Assembly (NCBI GenBank): GCA_963739235.1 | Contig: CAVTZY010000014.1 | Location: 32,235 to 96,234 of the forward strand | Source: JAFNAG01 sp963739235 | Lineage (GTDB): Bacteria; Acidobacteriota; UBA6911 | DNA: 64,000 nt | Direction of reading: 5' to 3' | In this document: piece after piece, positions 54,636 to 63,427 of the stretch | How positions within the stretch are numbered: the stretch's first letter is position 1 | Layout of the letters: the number at the start of each line of letters is the position of its first letter | Notes under the pieces: generated by a model | Seen by the model: the letters and a program-made list of their open reading frames with translations, nothing else | Database searches by the model: none | Told to the model about the DNA's origin: nothing | Translations under genes and position numbers: made by a program

Positions 54636-55368
54636 ACTTTCCTCCGTTCTGTCTTGATGTACGATACCTTACCGTTGACGTTTCGAAAAGAAACCCTCAA
54701 AACTGCTGCCGGCGCACCACTGAAAAATGGAGCCCATGATGAAATTTCCCGGCCAACGAAAGCGGACCCACTTTTTCCCTTCCACAAAAACGGCTGAGAA
54801 TTTTCTGGACGATGAGCGAAAAATACCGCGCGTCCTATCTCACCTATTCCTCGATCGCGCAAATCGCGAAGTATGCCAACTCGGTCTGCTATGAGGTTTT
54901 GAAGAGCCCTCCCCGGCTCAATTCCGCCGAAGGACTGAGCAAGGGCGAACCGGAACCTTAGCGCGCTCCCGCGTGGGCGCGCTGGACTTCCTCCGGAGTC
55001 TCTTTGCGCTTCGACTGGTAAAAGCAAAGGCAGCCACGAAGAACACGGATCATCATTACGGTGCTGCATTCCTCCTGCTTGCCTGCAAATTCGTTGCGGG
55101 CTTCCACAAGCATTTTTCACTGACATGACACGGAGATCAACTGATGATGCACGCAGATGAACGCTGATCCGTGGCTTGGGTTGGCCGGACGAGGCCTTGC
55201 TGCGACCATTTCCGGTGCGGCCTCCGCGACCTCTGCGATGAGATTTTTGCAGGCGGTTTAAACGTTTCGTGCTCTTCGTGGCTGTTTTTGAGGAATGGAG
55301 GCAAAAAACGTTTCCCATCGCACGCGCATTTTAAGGATAATGGGGAAAATATCGAGAGGACCTGAGCC
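54636..55368. other. Intergenic region with repeats and one short frame
   Basis: A 49-codon plus-strand frame (54812-54961, starting MSEKYRASYLTYSSIAQIAK) could be a small gene or the end of a lost one. No ribosome site is convincing. Inverted arms lie at 55031-55047 and 55268-55284 (CAGCCACGAAGAACACG type, one mismatch). Confidence 0.4.
55031..55284. repeat. Inverted repeat of CACGAAGAACACG type
   Basis: Arms 55031-55047 and 55268-55284 are reverse complements with one mismatch, 220 bases apart. Such low-complexity arms recur in intergenic regions of environmental genomes and of this window. Confidence 0.6.
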
Positions 55369-57186
55369 ATGGGAAAAGGCAGCCTGACTGTGAACGGCCC
55401 CTGCAATTGCCTGGTAGGGGAAATGCCCAAGATCGGGATTCGCCCCACCATCGATGGGCGACTGGGAGGAGTGCGCGAATCGCTGGAAAATCAAACCCTG
55501 GCGATGGCGAGAGATGCGGCGCAGTTTTTGTCAACGAACCTGCGGCACCCCAATGGCATGAAGGTGGAATGCGTGACTGCCGACAGCTGCATCGGCGGAG
55601 TGGCCGAAGCTGCGGCCGCCGCCGGGAAATTCCGGCGCGCCGGCGTCGGCGTCTCGCTCACCGTCACACCCTGCTGGTGTTACGGCTCAGAGACGATGGA
55701 CACAGACCCGCATACGCCCAAAGCTGTCTGGGGCTTCAACGGCACGGAGCGGCCCGGTGCCGTGTATCTGGCAGCCGTCTCGGCCGGACACAACCAGAAG
55801 GGATTGCCGGTCTTCAATATCTACGGGCGCGATGTGCAGGATCGCAAGGACACCGAAATCCCGCCGGATGTGCAGGAGAAGTTGCTGCAATTCGCCCGCG
55901 CAGGCCTGGCGGTCGCCACGATGCGCGGCAAGTCCTATCTGTCGATGGGCGGCGTATCGATGGGCATCGCGGGCTCCATTGTCGATCACGCGTTTTTCGA
56001 GAGCTACCTGGGGATGCGCGTCGAGGCAATCGACACGGTCGAGTTCGTGCGCCGCATCGACGAAAACATTTTTGACCCGCGGGAATTTGAGCACGCCCTG
56101 GCATGGACCCGGCGGTACTGCAAGGAGGGCCGGGATACCAACAAACCCGAGGTTCAGCGCAAACGAGTACAGAAGGACTGGGACTGGGAAGCTTGTGTCA
56201 AGATGGCGATGATCGCGCGCGACTTGATGATCGGCAATCCGCGCCTGGCGGATCTGGGCTTCGGCGAGGAAGCCCTGGGCCATAATGCCCTCGCTGCCGG
56301 CTTCCAGGGCCAGCGACAATGGACGGACCATTTCCCCAACGGCGATTTTCTCGAGGCGATACTCTGCTCGTCCTTCGATTGGAACGGCATCCGCGAACCC
56401 TTCGTTGTCGCCACCGAAAATGACGCTCTCAACGGAGCTACGATGTTGTTCGGCCACTTGCTGACCGGCACGGCCCAGGTGTTTGCGGACGTGCGTACCT
56501 ACTGGAGTCCTGCGGCGGTGCAGCGCGTGACCGGCCACAAGATGACCGGCAGGGCGGCCGGCGGCTTGCTGCATTTCATAAACTCAGGGCCCGCTGCGCT
56601 CGACGGCAGCGGACGGCAGAAACGCAACGGGCGACCGGCCATGAAACCCTTCTGGGAAATCACCGCGCGTGAAGCCGAGGTGTGCCTGAAAGCCACAACC
56701 TGGTATCCATCCATCGTGGAATACTTCCGCGGCGGCGGGTTCTCTTCCAGCTATCTGACCAGCGGCGGCATGCCCGTAACCGCGTCCCGTATCAACGTGG
56801 TTAAAGGGCTCGGACCCGCTCTGCAGATTGCGGAGGGCTGGACGGCCTCCTTACCGGACAAGGTGCACCGGATTCTCGATCGCCGCACCAACGAGACATG
56901 GCCTACGACGTGGTTCGCACCGAATCTGACGGGAATCGGACCGTTCCGTGATGTCTATTCGGTAATGGACCATTGGGGTGCCAATCACTGCGCGTATTCG
57001 TACGGGCATATCGGCCGCGACCTGATCACGCTGGCTGCCCTGCTGAGGATTCCGGTCTACATGCACAATGTGCGTGAGGAGGACATCTACCGCCCGAGCG
57101 CATGGGCCGCATTCGGTGCCCACGAACCGCAGGGTGCTGACTTCCGCGCCTGTGCCAATTTCGGCCCCCTGTACGGTAAGTATTAA
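55369..57186 (+). CDS. fucI: L-fucose isomerase
   Basis: The 605-residue protein aligns along its length with E. coli FucI (591 residues): PKIGIRPTIDGRLGGVRESL, TVTPCWCYGSETMD, WGFNGTERPGAVYLAAVSAG, SLSMGGVSMGIAGS-type core. The Mn-binding ligands are kept: Glu350 (VVATEND), Asp374 (VFADVRTYW) and His540 (WGANH). It converts L-fucose to L-fuculose, and family members also act on D-arabinose. It is the first gene of a sugar operon. The start at 55369 has GAGAGGA upstream; a second ATG at 55423 would give the usual MPKIG start. Confidence 0.95.
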   Translation: MGKGSLTVNGPCNCLVGEMPKIGIRPTIDGRLGGVRESLENQTLAMARDAAQFLSTNLRHPNGMKVECVTADSCIGGVAEAAAAAGKFRRAGVGVSLTVTPCWCYGSETMDTDPHTPKAVWGFNGTERPGAVYLAAVSAGHNQKGLPVFNIYGRDVQDRKDTEIPPDVQEKLLQFARAGLAVATMRGKSYLSMGGVSMGIAGSIVDHAFFESYLGMRVEAIDTVEFVRRIDENIFDPREFEHALAWTRRYCKEGRDTNKPEVQRKRVQKDWDWEACVKMAMIARDLMIGNPRLADLGFGEEALGHNALAAGFQGQRQWTDHFPNGDFLEAILCSSFDWNGIREPFVVATENDALNGATMLFGHLLTGTAQVFADVRTYWSPAAVQRVTGHKMTGRAAGGLLHFINSGPAALDGSGRQKRNGRPAMKPFWEITAREAEVCLKATTWYPSIVEYFRGGGFSSSYLTSGGMPVTASRINVVKGLGPALQIAEGWTASLPDKVHRILDRRTNETWPTTWFAPNLTGIGPFRDVYSVMDHWGANHCAYSYGHIGRDLITLAALLRIPVYMHNVREEDIYRPSAWAAFGAHEPQGADFRACANFGPLYGKY

Positions 57187-57393
57187 CCGGCTGCTTTGTA
57201 CCGCTTACGTATAAATGTTTGCCGTAGAGCAGAGAAAAGCAAAAGTTCAACGCAGAGGTAGAAGAGATCGCAGAGAAAGGTCATGCAAACGCAACAAGTG
57301 TTCTGCGGCCTCTGCGTTGAGGTTTTAAGGATGCGGAGATGCCGGGGCTGCCTGTGCAGCCCCATGCCGGAATAGAGCTGGCAGGATGGAATT
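57187..57393. repeat. GCAGAGG-type inverted repeat between fucI and rhaB
   Basis: CAACGCAGAGG at 57248-57258 pairs with CCTCTGCGTTG at 57309-57319, with further GCAGAGA units between. A related copy lies at about 48431-48498. Confidence 0.6.
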
Positions 57394-58869
57394 ATGGCGA
57401 TCGATCGCTATATCGCTTTTGATCTGGGAGCTGAGAGCGGCCGCGTCCTGCTTGGTTCCCTCGAAAACGGGCATCTCGACATCGAGGAGATTCACCGCTT
57501 TCCGAACGGTCCGATCGCGGTCGCGGACTCCCTGCGCTGGGATGTGCTGCATATCTTTGAGGAATTGAAGGCCGGTCTCCACAAAGTGGCGGCACTGAAG
57601 GTCTCGGTGGCCGGGATCAGTACCGACTCCTGGGGCGTCGATTACGTGTTCCTGCACAGAAACGAGCCGCTCTTGTCGGTTCCCTACCACTACCGCGACG
57701 CGCGTACCGAAGGCGCGTTGGAGCGCGCGTTCCAGGTTGTTTCTGCGGACGGGATTTTCGCCGAGACCGGCATCCAATTCATGCCGATCAACACGATCTA
57801 TCAACTGCATGCCGACGCGTTGCACCGGGCCGAGATTCTGAGCGCTGCCGACAAGTTTCTCAACATTGGGGATTACTTCAATTTCCTGTTTTCCGGCGTC
57901 GGCAAGGCGGAGGAGTCCCTTGCGAGTACAACCCAGCTATACAATCCCCGCGCGCGCGCCTGGTCGGCACAGCTCGTCGAAAAGTTCGGCCTGCCGCCGA
58001 GGATCCTGCCGGAAATCGTTGCCTCCGGCACCCGGTTGGGCCCGCTGTTACCCGCAATTGCTGCGGAAACAGGACTCAAGGACGTCCAGGTAATCGCCGG
58101 CTGTTCGCACGATACCGCAGCCGCAGTAGCCGCAGTTCCGGCGGATGGGGAAGATTGGGCTTATCTCAGTTCAGGAACGTGGTCTCTGCTCGGCATTGAA
58201 ACTCCTCAGCCGATCATCACGCCACGGAGCCGGCAATACAACTTTACGAACGAGGTGGGTTTTGGCAGTCGCATCCGCTTTCTAAAAAACATCGTCGGCC
58301 TTTGGATTGTGCAGGAATGCCGGCGCGCCTGGGCCCGGGAGGGTCAGGAATACAGTTACGAGAAACTGGCAATCCTGGCCGAGGAAGCAGAGCCCCTTAA
58401 AGCACTCGTCGATCCCCAGGATGATAGGTTCGGCAAACCCGGCCTGATGCACGAAAAAATCGCCGAATATTGCCGGACTACCGGTCAGACGGTACCCCTC
58501 ACACCTGGCGCCACGATCCGATGCGCACTGGAAAGCCTGGCCCTGTGCTATCGCCAGACCCTGGAAAAGCTGGAACGCGCCACAGGCAAAAAACCGGCTC
58601 AACTCCACATCGTCGGGGGCGGCTGCAAGAACGCTCTCTTGAACAGACTTACTGCGGACGCCACTGGCATTCCGGCATTGGCAGGCCCGGCCGAGTGCAC
58701 CGGAATCGGCAACGTCCTCGTGCAGGCGATCGCGCTCGGCCGGTTGCCTTCGCTGCAAGCCGCGCGGCAGATTGTACGGGAATCCTTTCCGCCGATCACC
58801 TACGAGCCTGGAGATGGCGGCCTTTGGGAAGAGGCGTACCGACGATTCTGCCGGCTGCAGGAATGCTGA
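57394..58869 (+). CDS. rhaB: Rhamnulokinase-type sugar kinase (FGGY family)
   Basis: The 491-residue FGGY kinase starts with the phosphate-binding RYIAFDLGAESGRVLLGSLE. It has ISTDSWGVDYVFL, YRDARTEGALERAF, GCSHDTAAAVAAVP (catalytic Asp), YLSSGTWSLLGIE and HIVGGGCKNALLNRLTADAT. These match RhaB, which phosphorylates L-rhamnulose at O1. Given fucI upstream and rhaA downstream, it may serve both L-rhamnulose and L-fuculose. No aldolase for the next step lies in the window. Confidence 0.9.
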   Translation: MAIDRYIAFDLGAESGRVLLGSLENGHLDIEEIHRFPNGPIAVADSLRWDVLHIFEELKAGLHKVAALKVSVAGISTDSWGVDYVFLHRNEPLLSVPYHYRDARTEGALERAFQVVSADGIFAETGIQFMPINTIYQLHADALHRAEILSAADKFLNIGDYFNFLFSGVGKAEESLASTTQLYNPRARAWSAQLVEKFGLPPRILPEIVASGTRLGPLLPAIAAETGLKDVQVIAGCSHDTAAAVAAVPADGEDWAYLSSGTWSLLGIETPQPIITPRSRQYNFTNEVGFGSRIRFLKNIVGLWIVQECRRAWAREGQEYSYEKLAILAEEAEPLKALVDPQDDRFGKPGLMHEKIAEYCRTTGQTVPLTPGATIRCALESLALCYRQTLEKLERATGKKPAQLHIVGGGCKNALLNRLTADATGIPALAGPAECTGIGNVLVQAIALGRLPSLQAARQIVRESFPPITYEPGDGGLWEEAYRRFCRLQEC

Positions 58870-58939
58870 TTCGTTTCGGTCGCAGCACTTCGGAAACTGT
58901 GCAACATCCGCGAGGATTTCCCGGTTCAGCGCATCAGGA

Positions 58940-60250
58940 ATGCGCGTACGCAAAATGGAAGACTTCCTCACCGAGCTGAAAAACAACACCCGACGCAACG
59001 CCCTGCTGATTTATTTGGATGGCATATTCTTCGGCTTGGGGTATGCGGCCTTCTTTCCTTTCACCATTCTCCCCGGGTTTTTGACTCACTTCAGCAAAGA
59101 TCCGTTGGTGATCAACGGCGTGGTTGCCATTTATTCATTGGGCATGCAAGGCACGCAGCTGATTACTTCCTGGCTCTTTGATTCCCATCAGCGGAAAACC
59201 GGCGTATTTCTCAAATCGAGCATGATCTTCCGGCTCGCTGCCACCCCCCTTTTTTTGCTGGCATATTTTTCCAGGGATTTGCACGGTCGGCTCCTGCCGC
59301 TTTTCTTCATTCTTTATGGCAGCAGCGTTTGCGTATGGGGGATCAACGCTCCGCTCTGGACTGACCTCGTCGGGCGATGGGTGGAGGACAGCCGCTGGGG
59401 CAGGGTTCTTGGCATCCGCGTCTTTGTCGGGCAACTGGCCTTCATCCTCGGGGGCGTCCTGGTAATGACTGTGCTCGGTACCCTTGATTTTCCCGCCAAC
59501 TACGTGCGCGTGTTTTTGATCGGCGCGCTGTTCTGGTGGGTGTCGCATTTTTCGCTCTGCTACTTGAAAGAGGCCAGATACCCATTAGCCAATCCACCCG
59601 CCGGCATTCGTGATTTCGCCGGCGAGATGGCAGGGATTCTTCGCAAGGATGCGGTGTTTCGATTCGTCGTCCTCGCATTTGTGCTCTCCTCTGCCCATAC
59701 CATGAGCACAGCTCTGTACACAACCGTATCGCTGGATCGGTTGTACGCCGGCGCTACCTCGGCGGTGCGCGACGAATACATCGGCCGCTGCAGCCTCATC
59801 CTCAACATGAGCTCCGGTATCGCCGCACTCATGGCCGCATGGCTCATGCGCAAGAGAAACACCTGGTTCGTACTCGCCGCCGGTTATCTCTGTCTTGCGA
59901 GCGCGGCGTTCGGGGCATGCTTTGCCTCCTCCGCACAAGGGTTCGGCGTTACTTTGGCTCTGAACGGAGTGTTTCTCGGATTCGACGCCGTCGCCAGCGT
60001 GGACTTGCTGTTGCGGCTCACACCTGTAGAGCATCGGCTGCGCTATATCGGCATGGCAAACAGCGCCAGAGGCATCGCGGCGGGAGTCTTTCCGTTTCTT
60101 GGAGGGATCCTGGCTAAAAACTCCGGCGCGACGGCCACCTTTTTCTTGACGGCTCTTCTTGGCGTGGTCGCGAGTGTGGTACTTTACGCCGGAGCGCCGA
60201 GACAGACATCCGTCTCATCGAGAACACCTTATGCCAAAACAAGAGAATAA
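58940..60250 (+). CDS. Major facilitator superfamily permease
   Basis: ATG 58940 gives 436 residues (ATG 58955 is an alternative). Twelve helices are predicted, including LIYLDGIFFGLGYAAFFPFT, AFILGGVLVMTVLG and TFFLTALLGVVASVVLYAGA. Context points to 6-deoxyhexose uptake, although it is not the FucP or RhaT type. Its end overlaps the rhaA start by 20 bases. Confidence 0.8.
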   Translation: MRVRKMEDFLTELKNNTRRNALLIYLDGIFFGLGYAAFFPFTILPGFLTHFSKDPLVINGVVAIYSLGMQGTQLITSWLFDSHQRKTGVFLKSSMIFRLAATPLFLLAYFSRDLHGRLLPLFFILYGSSVCVWGINAPLWTDLVGRWVEDSRWGRVLGIRVFVGQLAFILGGVLVMTVLGTLDFPANYVRVFLIGALFWWVSHFSLCYLKEARYPLANPPAGIRDFAGEMAGILRKDAVFRFVVLAFVLSSAHTMSTALYTTVSLDRLYAGATSAVRDEYIGRCSLILNMSSGIAALMAAWLMRKRNTWFVLAAGYLCLASAAFGACFASSAQGFGVTLALNGVFLGFDAVASVDLLLRLTPVEHRLRYIGMANSARGIAAGVFPFLGGILAKNSGATATFFLTALLGVVASVVLYAGAPRQTSVSSRTPYAKTRE

Positions 60251-61501
60251 GATTGAACGCGCGTACCGACTCGCCCAGGAACGTTATGCGGAACTGGAAG
60301 TCGAAACTGATCTCGCCCTGAAAAAGCTGGCGGGGATCCCGATCTCCATCCAATGCTGGCAGGGGGATGACGTCGGCGGCTTCGAAAACATGGGCGCTGG
60401 ACTCGGCGGCGGCCTGGCGGTCACGGGCACCTATCCAGGCAAGGCGCGCACTCCGAACGAGCTGAGAGCCGATTTTCTGAAAGCGATCTCTATGATCCCC
60501 GGAAGGCACCGGCTCAATCTTCATGCCTGCTACGCAGAGATGGACGGTAGAAAGCTCGATCGCAACGAACTTGGGCCGGATCAATTCCGGAACTGGGTCG
60601 CCTGGGCCCGGGCCAACAAGCTGGGCCTGGACTTCAACCAGACCTACTTCGCTCATCCGAAAGCGGCTGACGGATTTTCTCTGTCCCATCCCGATACCGG
60701 CATCCGGAAGTTTTGGGTTGAGCACGGCATCCGTTGCCGCGAAATCGGCGCTTCCTTCGGGAAAGCCCTCGGCTCCCCGTGCCTGACCAACCTGTGGATC
60801 CCGGATGGCATGAAAGACATGCCGGCGGATCGGAAGGCGCCGCGCGAGCGTCTTGCCGAAGCGCTTGACCAGATCTTCGCCACGAAGATCGACCCGAAGC
60901 TGAACGTGGATTCGGTGGAACCGAAGTTGTTCGGCATCGGATCCGAGAGCTATGTGGTCGGATCTCACGAGTTCTATTTCGGCTACGCTGTGAGCCGGGA
61001 AAACTGCTCTGTCTCGATTCAGGGCATTTCCATCCCACCGAGGGGATCGCCGACAAGATCTCCTCCGTGCTGATGTATCTGCCTGAGATGGCATTGCACG
61101 TCAGCCGTGGCGTGCGTTGGGACAGCGATCATGTGGTGACATTTTCCGATGAACTCCAGGCCATCGCCCAGGAGCTGGTGCGGGGCGACTACCTTCAGCG
61201 CGTCCACATTGGGTTGGATTATTTCGATGCCAGCATCAACCGCGTTGCCGCATGGGTCATCGGCGCGCGCAACATGATCAAGGCGTTGCTCCTGGCCCTG
61301 TTGGAGCCGATCGACAAGCTCAGGCAGGCTGAATCGTCCGGGGATTACACCGCGCGCCTGGCGCTGCTCGAAGAAGCCCGAACTCTGCCAATGGGCGCAG
61401 TCTGGGATTTCTATTGCGAATCTGCCGGCGCGCCCGTTGGCGCAGCCTGGATTGCCGAAGTCCAGAAGTACGAGCGCAACGTGCTGTCAGAGCGTGCATG
61501 A
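60231..61501 (+). pseudogene. rhaA: L-rhamnose isomerase, interrupted by one frameshift
   Basis: The two frames join into a protein of about 423 residues collinear with E. coli RhaA (419): ISIQCWQGDDVGGFEN, YPGKARTPNELRADFL, RLNLHACYAEMD, WIPDGMKDMPADRKAPRERL, GIGSESYVVGSHEFYFGYAV, then after the shift HVSRGVRWDSDHVV, VHIGLDYFDASINRVAAWVI and ALLEEARTLPMGAVWDFYCE. One base is missing near 61012; restoring it gives LDSGHFHPTEGIADKIS. Everything else is intact, so this is either a very recent mutation or a read error. It converts L-rhamnose to L-rhamnulose. The ATG at 60231 overlaps the MFS gene. Confidence 0.9.
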
Positions 61502-61531
61502 ATCTCCTTATGTCACGTACGGCGTTAATGG

Positions 61532-61560
61532 TTGACTCCTAATACTGGCGGAAGTATTGT
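61532..61560 (+). promoter_or_regulatory. Promoter/operator of the vapBC locus
   Basis: TTGACT (61532-61537), a 17-base spacer and TATTGT (61555-61560) form a good sigma-70 promoter. The dyad AATACT-N6-AGTATT (61541-61558) overlaps the -10 and is a likely autorepression site. Confidence 0.65.
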
Positions 61561-61592
61561 AAGGATTAAAAGTAAGGAAACGGATACATTAT

Positions 61593-61826
61593 ATGACTTC
61601 GACCGTAACATCGAAGGGCCAAGTTACGATTCCTGTGGAAGCCCGTCGGCGCCTGCATATTCTGCCGGGCACAAAGCTCGAGTTCATCATCCATGATGAC
61701 GGCAGACTCGAGGTGATCCCGTTGTCCGGTTCGATCAAAGACCTCAAGGGCGCTCTCCCCAAGCCAAAGAGAGCCTCTCACGCTGGCAGAAATGGATGCG
61801 GCCATTGCCAAGGGAGCGCGCCGATG
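61593..61826 (+). pseudogene. vapB: AbrB-type antitoxin gene, frameshifted into the toxin
   Basis: The N-terminus is a SpoVT/AbrB swapped-hairpin DNA-binding domain (STVTSKGQVTIPVEARRRLH, then LEVIPLSGSIKDLKGALP). One base is missing near 61773: restored, the frame reads LTLAEMDAAIAKGARR and stops at TGA overlapping the toxin ATG (ATGA at 61824). As it stands the frame instead runs on as ASHAGRNGCGHCQGSAP straight into the toxin, giving a 208-residue fusion ending at 62219. The toxin-neutralising C-terminus is therefore lost. Confidence 0.85.
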
Positions 61827-62219
61827 ATCGGGCTCGACACCAATGTGCTGGTGCGCCACATCGTTCAGGACAGCAAGGAAGAAGCGCGCACGGCTTCCCG
61901 CCTGATTGAGTCCCGATGCACAACCGATGATCCCGGTGTTGTAAGCCTGCTGGTGATCTGCGAGTTGGTGTGGGTGCTTGATCGCGGATACAACTACGAA
62001 CGGGCTGCCATTGCCGGCGTCTTGCGCCAACTCCTCTCCGTGGAGGATCTGCGCATAGAACGTTCGGAACTGGCTTGGCAGGCTCTTAATCTCTATGAAG
62101 CCGGAAAAGCCGACTACGCCGACTACGTGATCGGCGTGAGCCATCGGGATCAGGGCGCCCAGGTTACCTGCACTTTCGACCGGCGTGCATCGGTTTGCGA
62201 CTTGTTTGAGCTTGTGTAA
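61824..62219 (+). CDS. vapC: VapC-family PIN-domain toxin
   Basis: The 131-residue PIN protein carries the four acidic residues of the metal-binding site: Asp in IGLDTNVLVRH, Glu in ICELVWVL, Asp in ADYADYVIG and Asp in CTFDRRAS. PIN toxins cut RNA, often tRNA or rRNA. The start ATG would normally overlap the antitoxin stop. In the present sequence the same frame is entered from the antitoxin, so the product may be made as a fusion, by internal initiation, or both. Confidence 0.88.
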   Translation: MIGLDTNVLVRHIVQDSKEEARTASRLIESRCTTDDPGVVSLLVICELVWVLDRGYNYERAAIAGVLRQLLSVEDLRIERSELAWQALNLYEAGKADYADYVIGVSHRDQGAQVTCTFDRRASVCDLFELV

Positions 62220-62272
62220 AATCTGCAGAAGCAGTTTTGGCACATTACGCTCGATTCCATCGGAGGGCGGAC

Positions 62273-62417
62273 ATGAAGAAATCAAGAAGCGTCGTCATAT
62301 TGATGACCGGCACTCTCTTACTGGGTGTAGGCGTGGTTGGGCCGCGCATCGTGGCCCAGACTTCCGACCTGGCCACGGCACTCCTGGCTGAATATAAGTG
62401 GCGCAGCATCGGGATAG
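62273..62417 (+). pseudogene. 5' end of a secreted protein (BNR/VPS10-type), truncated
   Basis: GGAGG precedes ATG 62273. The 48 codons encode a signal peptide (SRSVVILMTGTLLLGVGVVG) and the mature start DLATALLAEYKWRSIG, resembling the start of secreted BNR/sortilin-type propeller proteins (WRSIGP). At about 62418 this stops matching and the base composition changes sharply. Confidence 0.55.
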
Positions 62418-62429
62418 TCTCTGGCAGCC

Positions 62430-63421
62430 ATGAAGTGCCAGTGCCTGTTCTCCGTGATCCTCCTCGCCTGCGCAGCCTCCGCCGCCCAGGACGACAAGCC
62501 GGCGCTGCCCCTTCCGCCCGTTCCCGGCGGCGCGGCGCCGGCGACGAGCGCGAAGACGCCCGAGCTCAAGCCAGGGGCCGTGCCGCTGGACACGAAGCCC
62601 GACGCGCTGCTGCTCCTGAACCGCGTGAGGACGGCCGGCCCGCCGCCGCAGACCGACGGCAAGCCGCCGGTGGAGCGCGCGCCGGTCACAGCGTTCGACC
62701 TCTCGATCGACTTGCGCTACAAGGCGACCGACGCGCAGTCGAACGACATGCCGGCGGCGCACTACACCTGGCTAGCGCCGAACTTCCTGCGCGCCGATTC
62801 GGGTCGCGGGATGATCTGGCTGCGCGGACCCAAGGGGTCGTTCGCGATCGACTCGAGCAAGGGCGAGCATCCCGAACCGATTCCCATCGACGTGGGTCGC
62901 GACACGCTCGAGGACAGACGCAAGCTCGAGGAGATCTCCGGCCTCGCCGGAAACTTCGCGCGTCTGACCGACCCGCGTGCGCTGCGCATCGCGAGGCCGC
63001 CGTGATCGCGACGCCGACGAACCTGATGCCGCCGACATTGCTGCAGCGCGCGAAGGAGCTCTCGTGGCTCGAGCTCGAGAGCCCTGATTTCGCCGTGATG
63101 CGCTCGAGCAAGCCCGGTCCGCGCATGGCGCGCGTCGAGCTCGGCGTCGATCCCAAGTCGGGCCTGGTCGAGATCGCCGTCGTCGACGATGCCACCGCGC
63201 CGGCCCGCATCAACGAGACCTCCGCCGTTCTCCAGCTCCTGCAGTACACGCCCGTCGACGGGTTCGTCGTGCCGAAGAAGATCCTGGTCTAGTCCCCCGA
63301 GCTCGGCGATGCCGAGGTTCCGCTGAGCAACGTCGTGCTGCGCGCGCAGCCGGCGATGGACATGATCGTGAAAAACGCTTTGCTGCGCGCCAACCTCAAG
63401 CCGCAGGACTTCCTGCCCTGA
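62430..63421 (+). pseudogene. Exported protein of unknown function, GC-rich, broken
   Basis: A signal peptide (FSVILLACAASAAQ) is followed by a Pro-rich linker and a domain with FDLSIDLRYKATDAQ, YTWLAPNFLRADSGRGMIWL and GPKGSFAIDSSKG, loosely like lipoprotein-carrier (LolA-type) folds. One base is missing near 62995, after which the frame continues VIATPTNLMPPTLLQRAKEL. A TAG at 63290-63292 is followed in frame by SPELGDAEVPLSNVVLRAQP to a TGA at 63419. GC content and codon use are far higher than in the rest of the window. Confidence 0.6.
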
Positions 63422-63427
63422 CGAGGG

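Noticed and set aside
54632..55318. 228-codon minus-strand open frame
   Set aside because: Arg/Ser-rich translation without domains, running through the CACGAAGAACACG-type repeats; judged non-coding.
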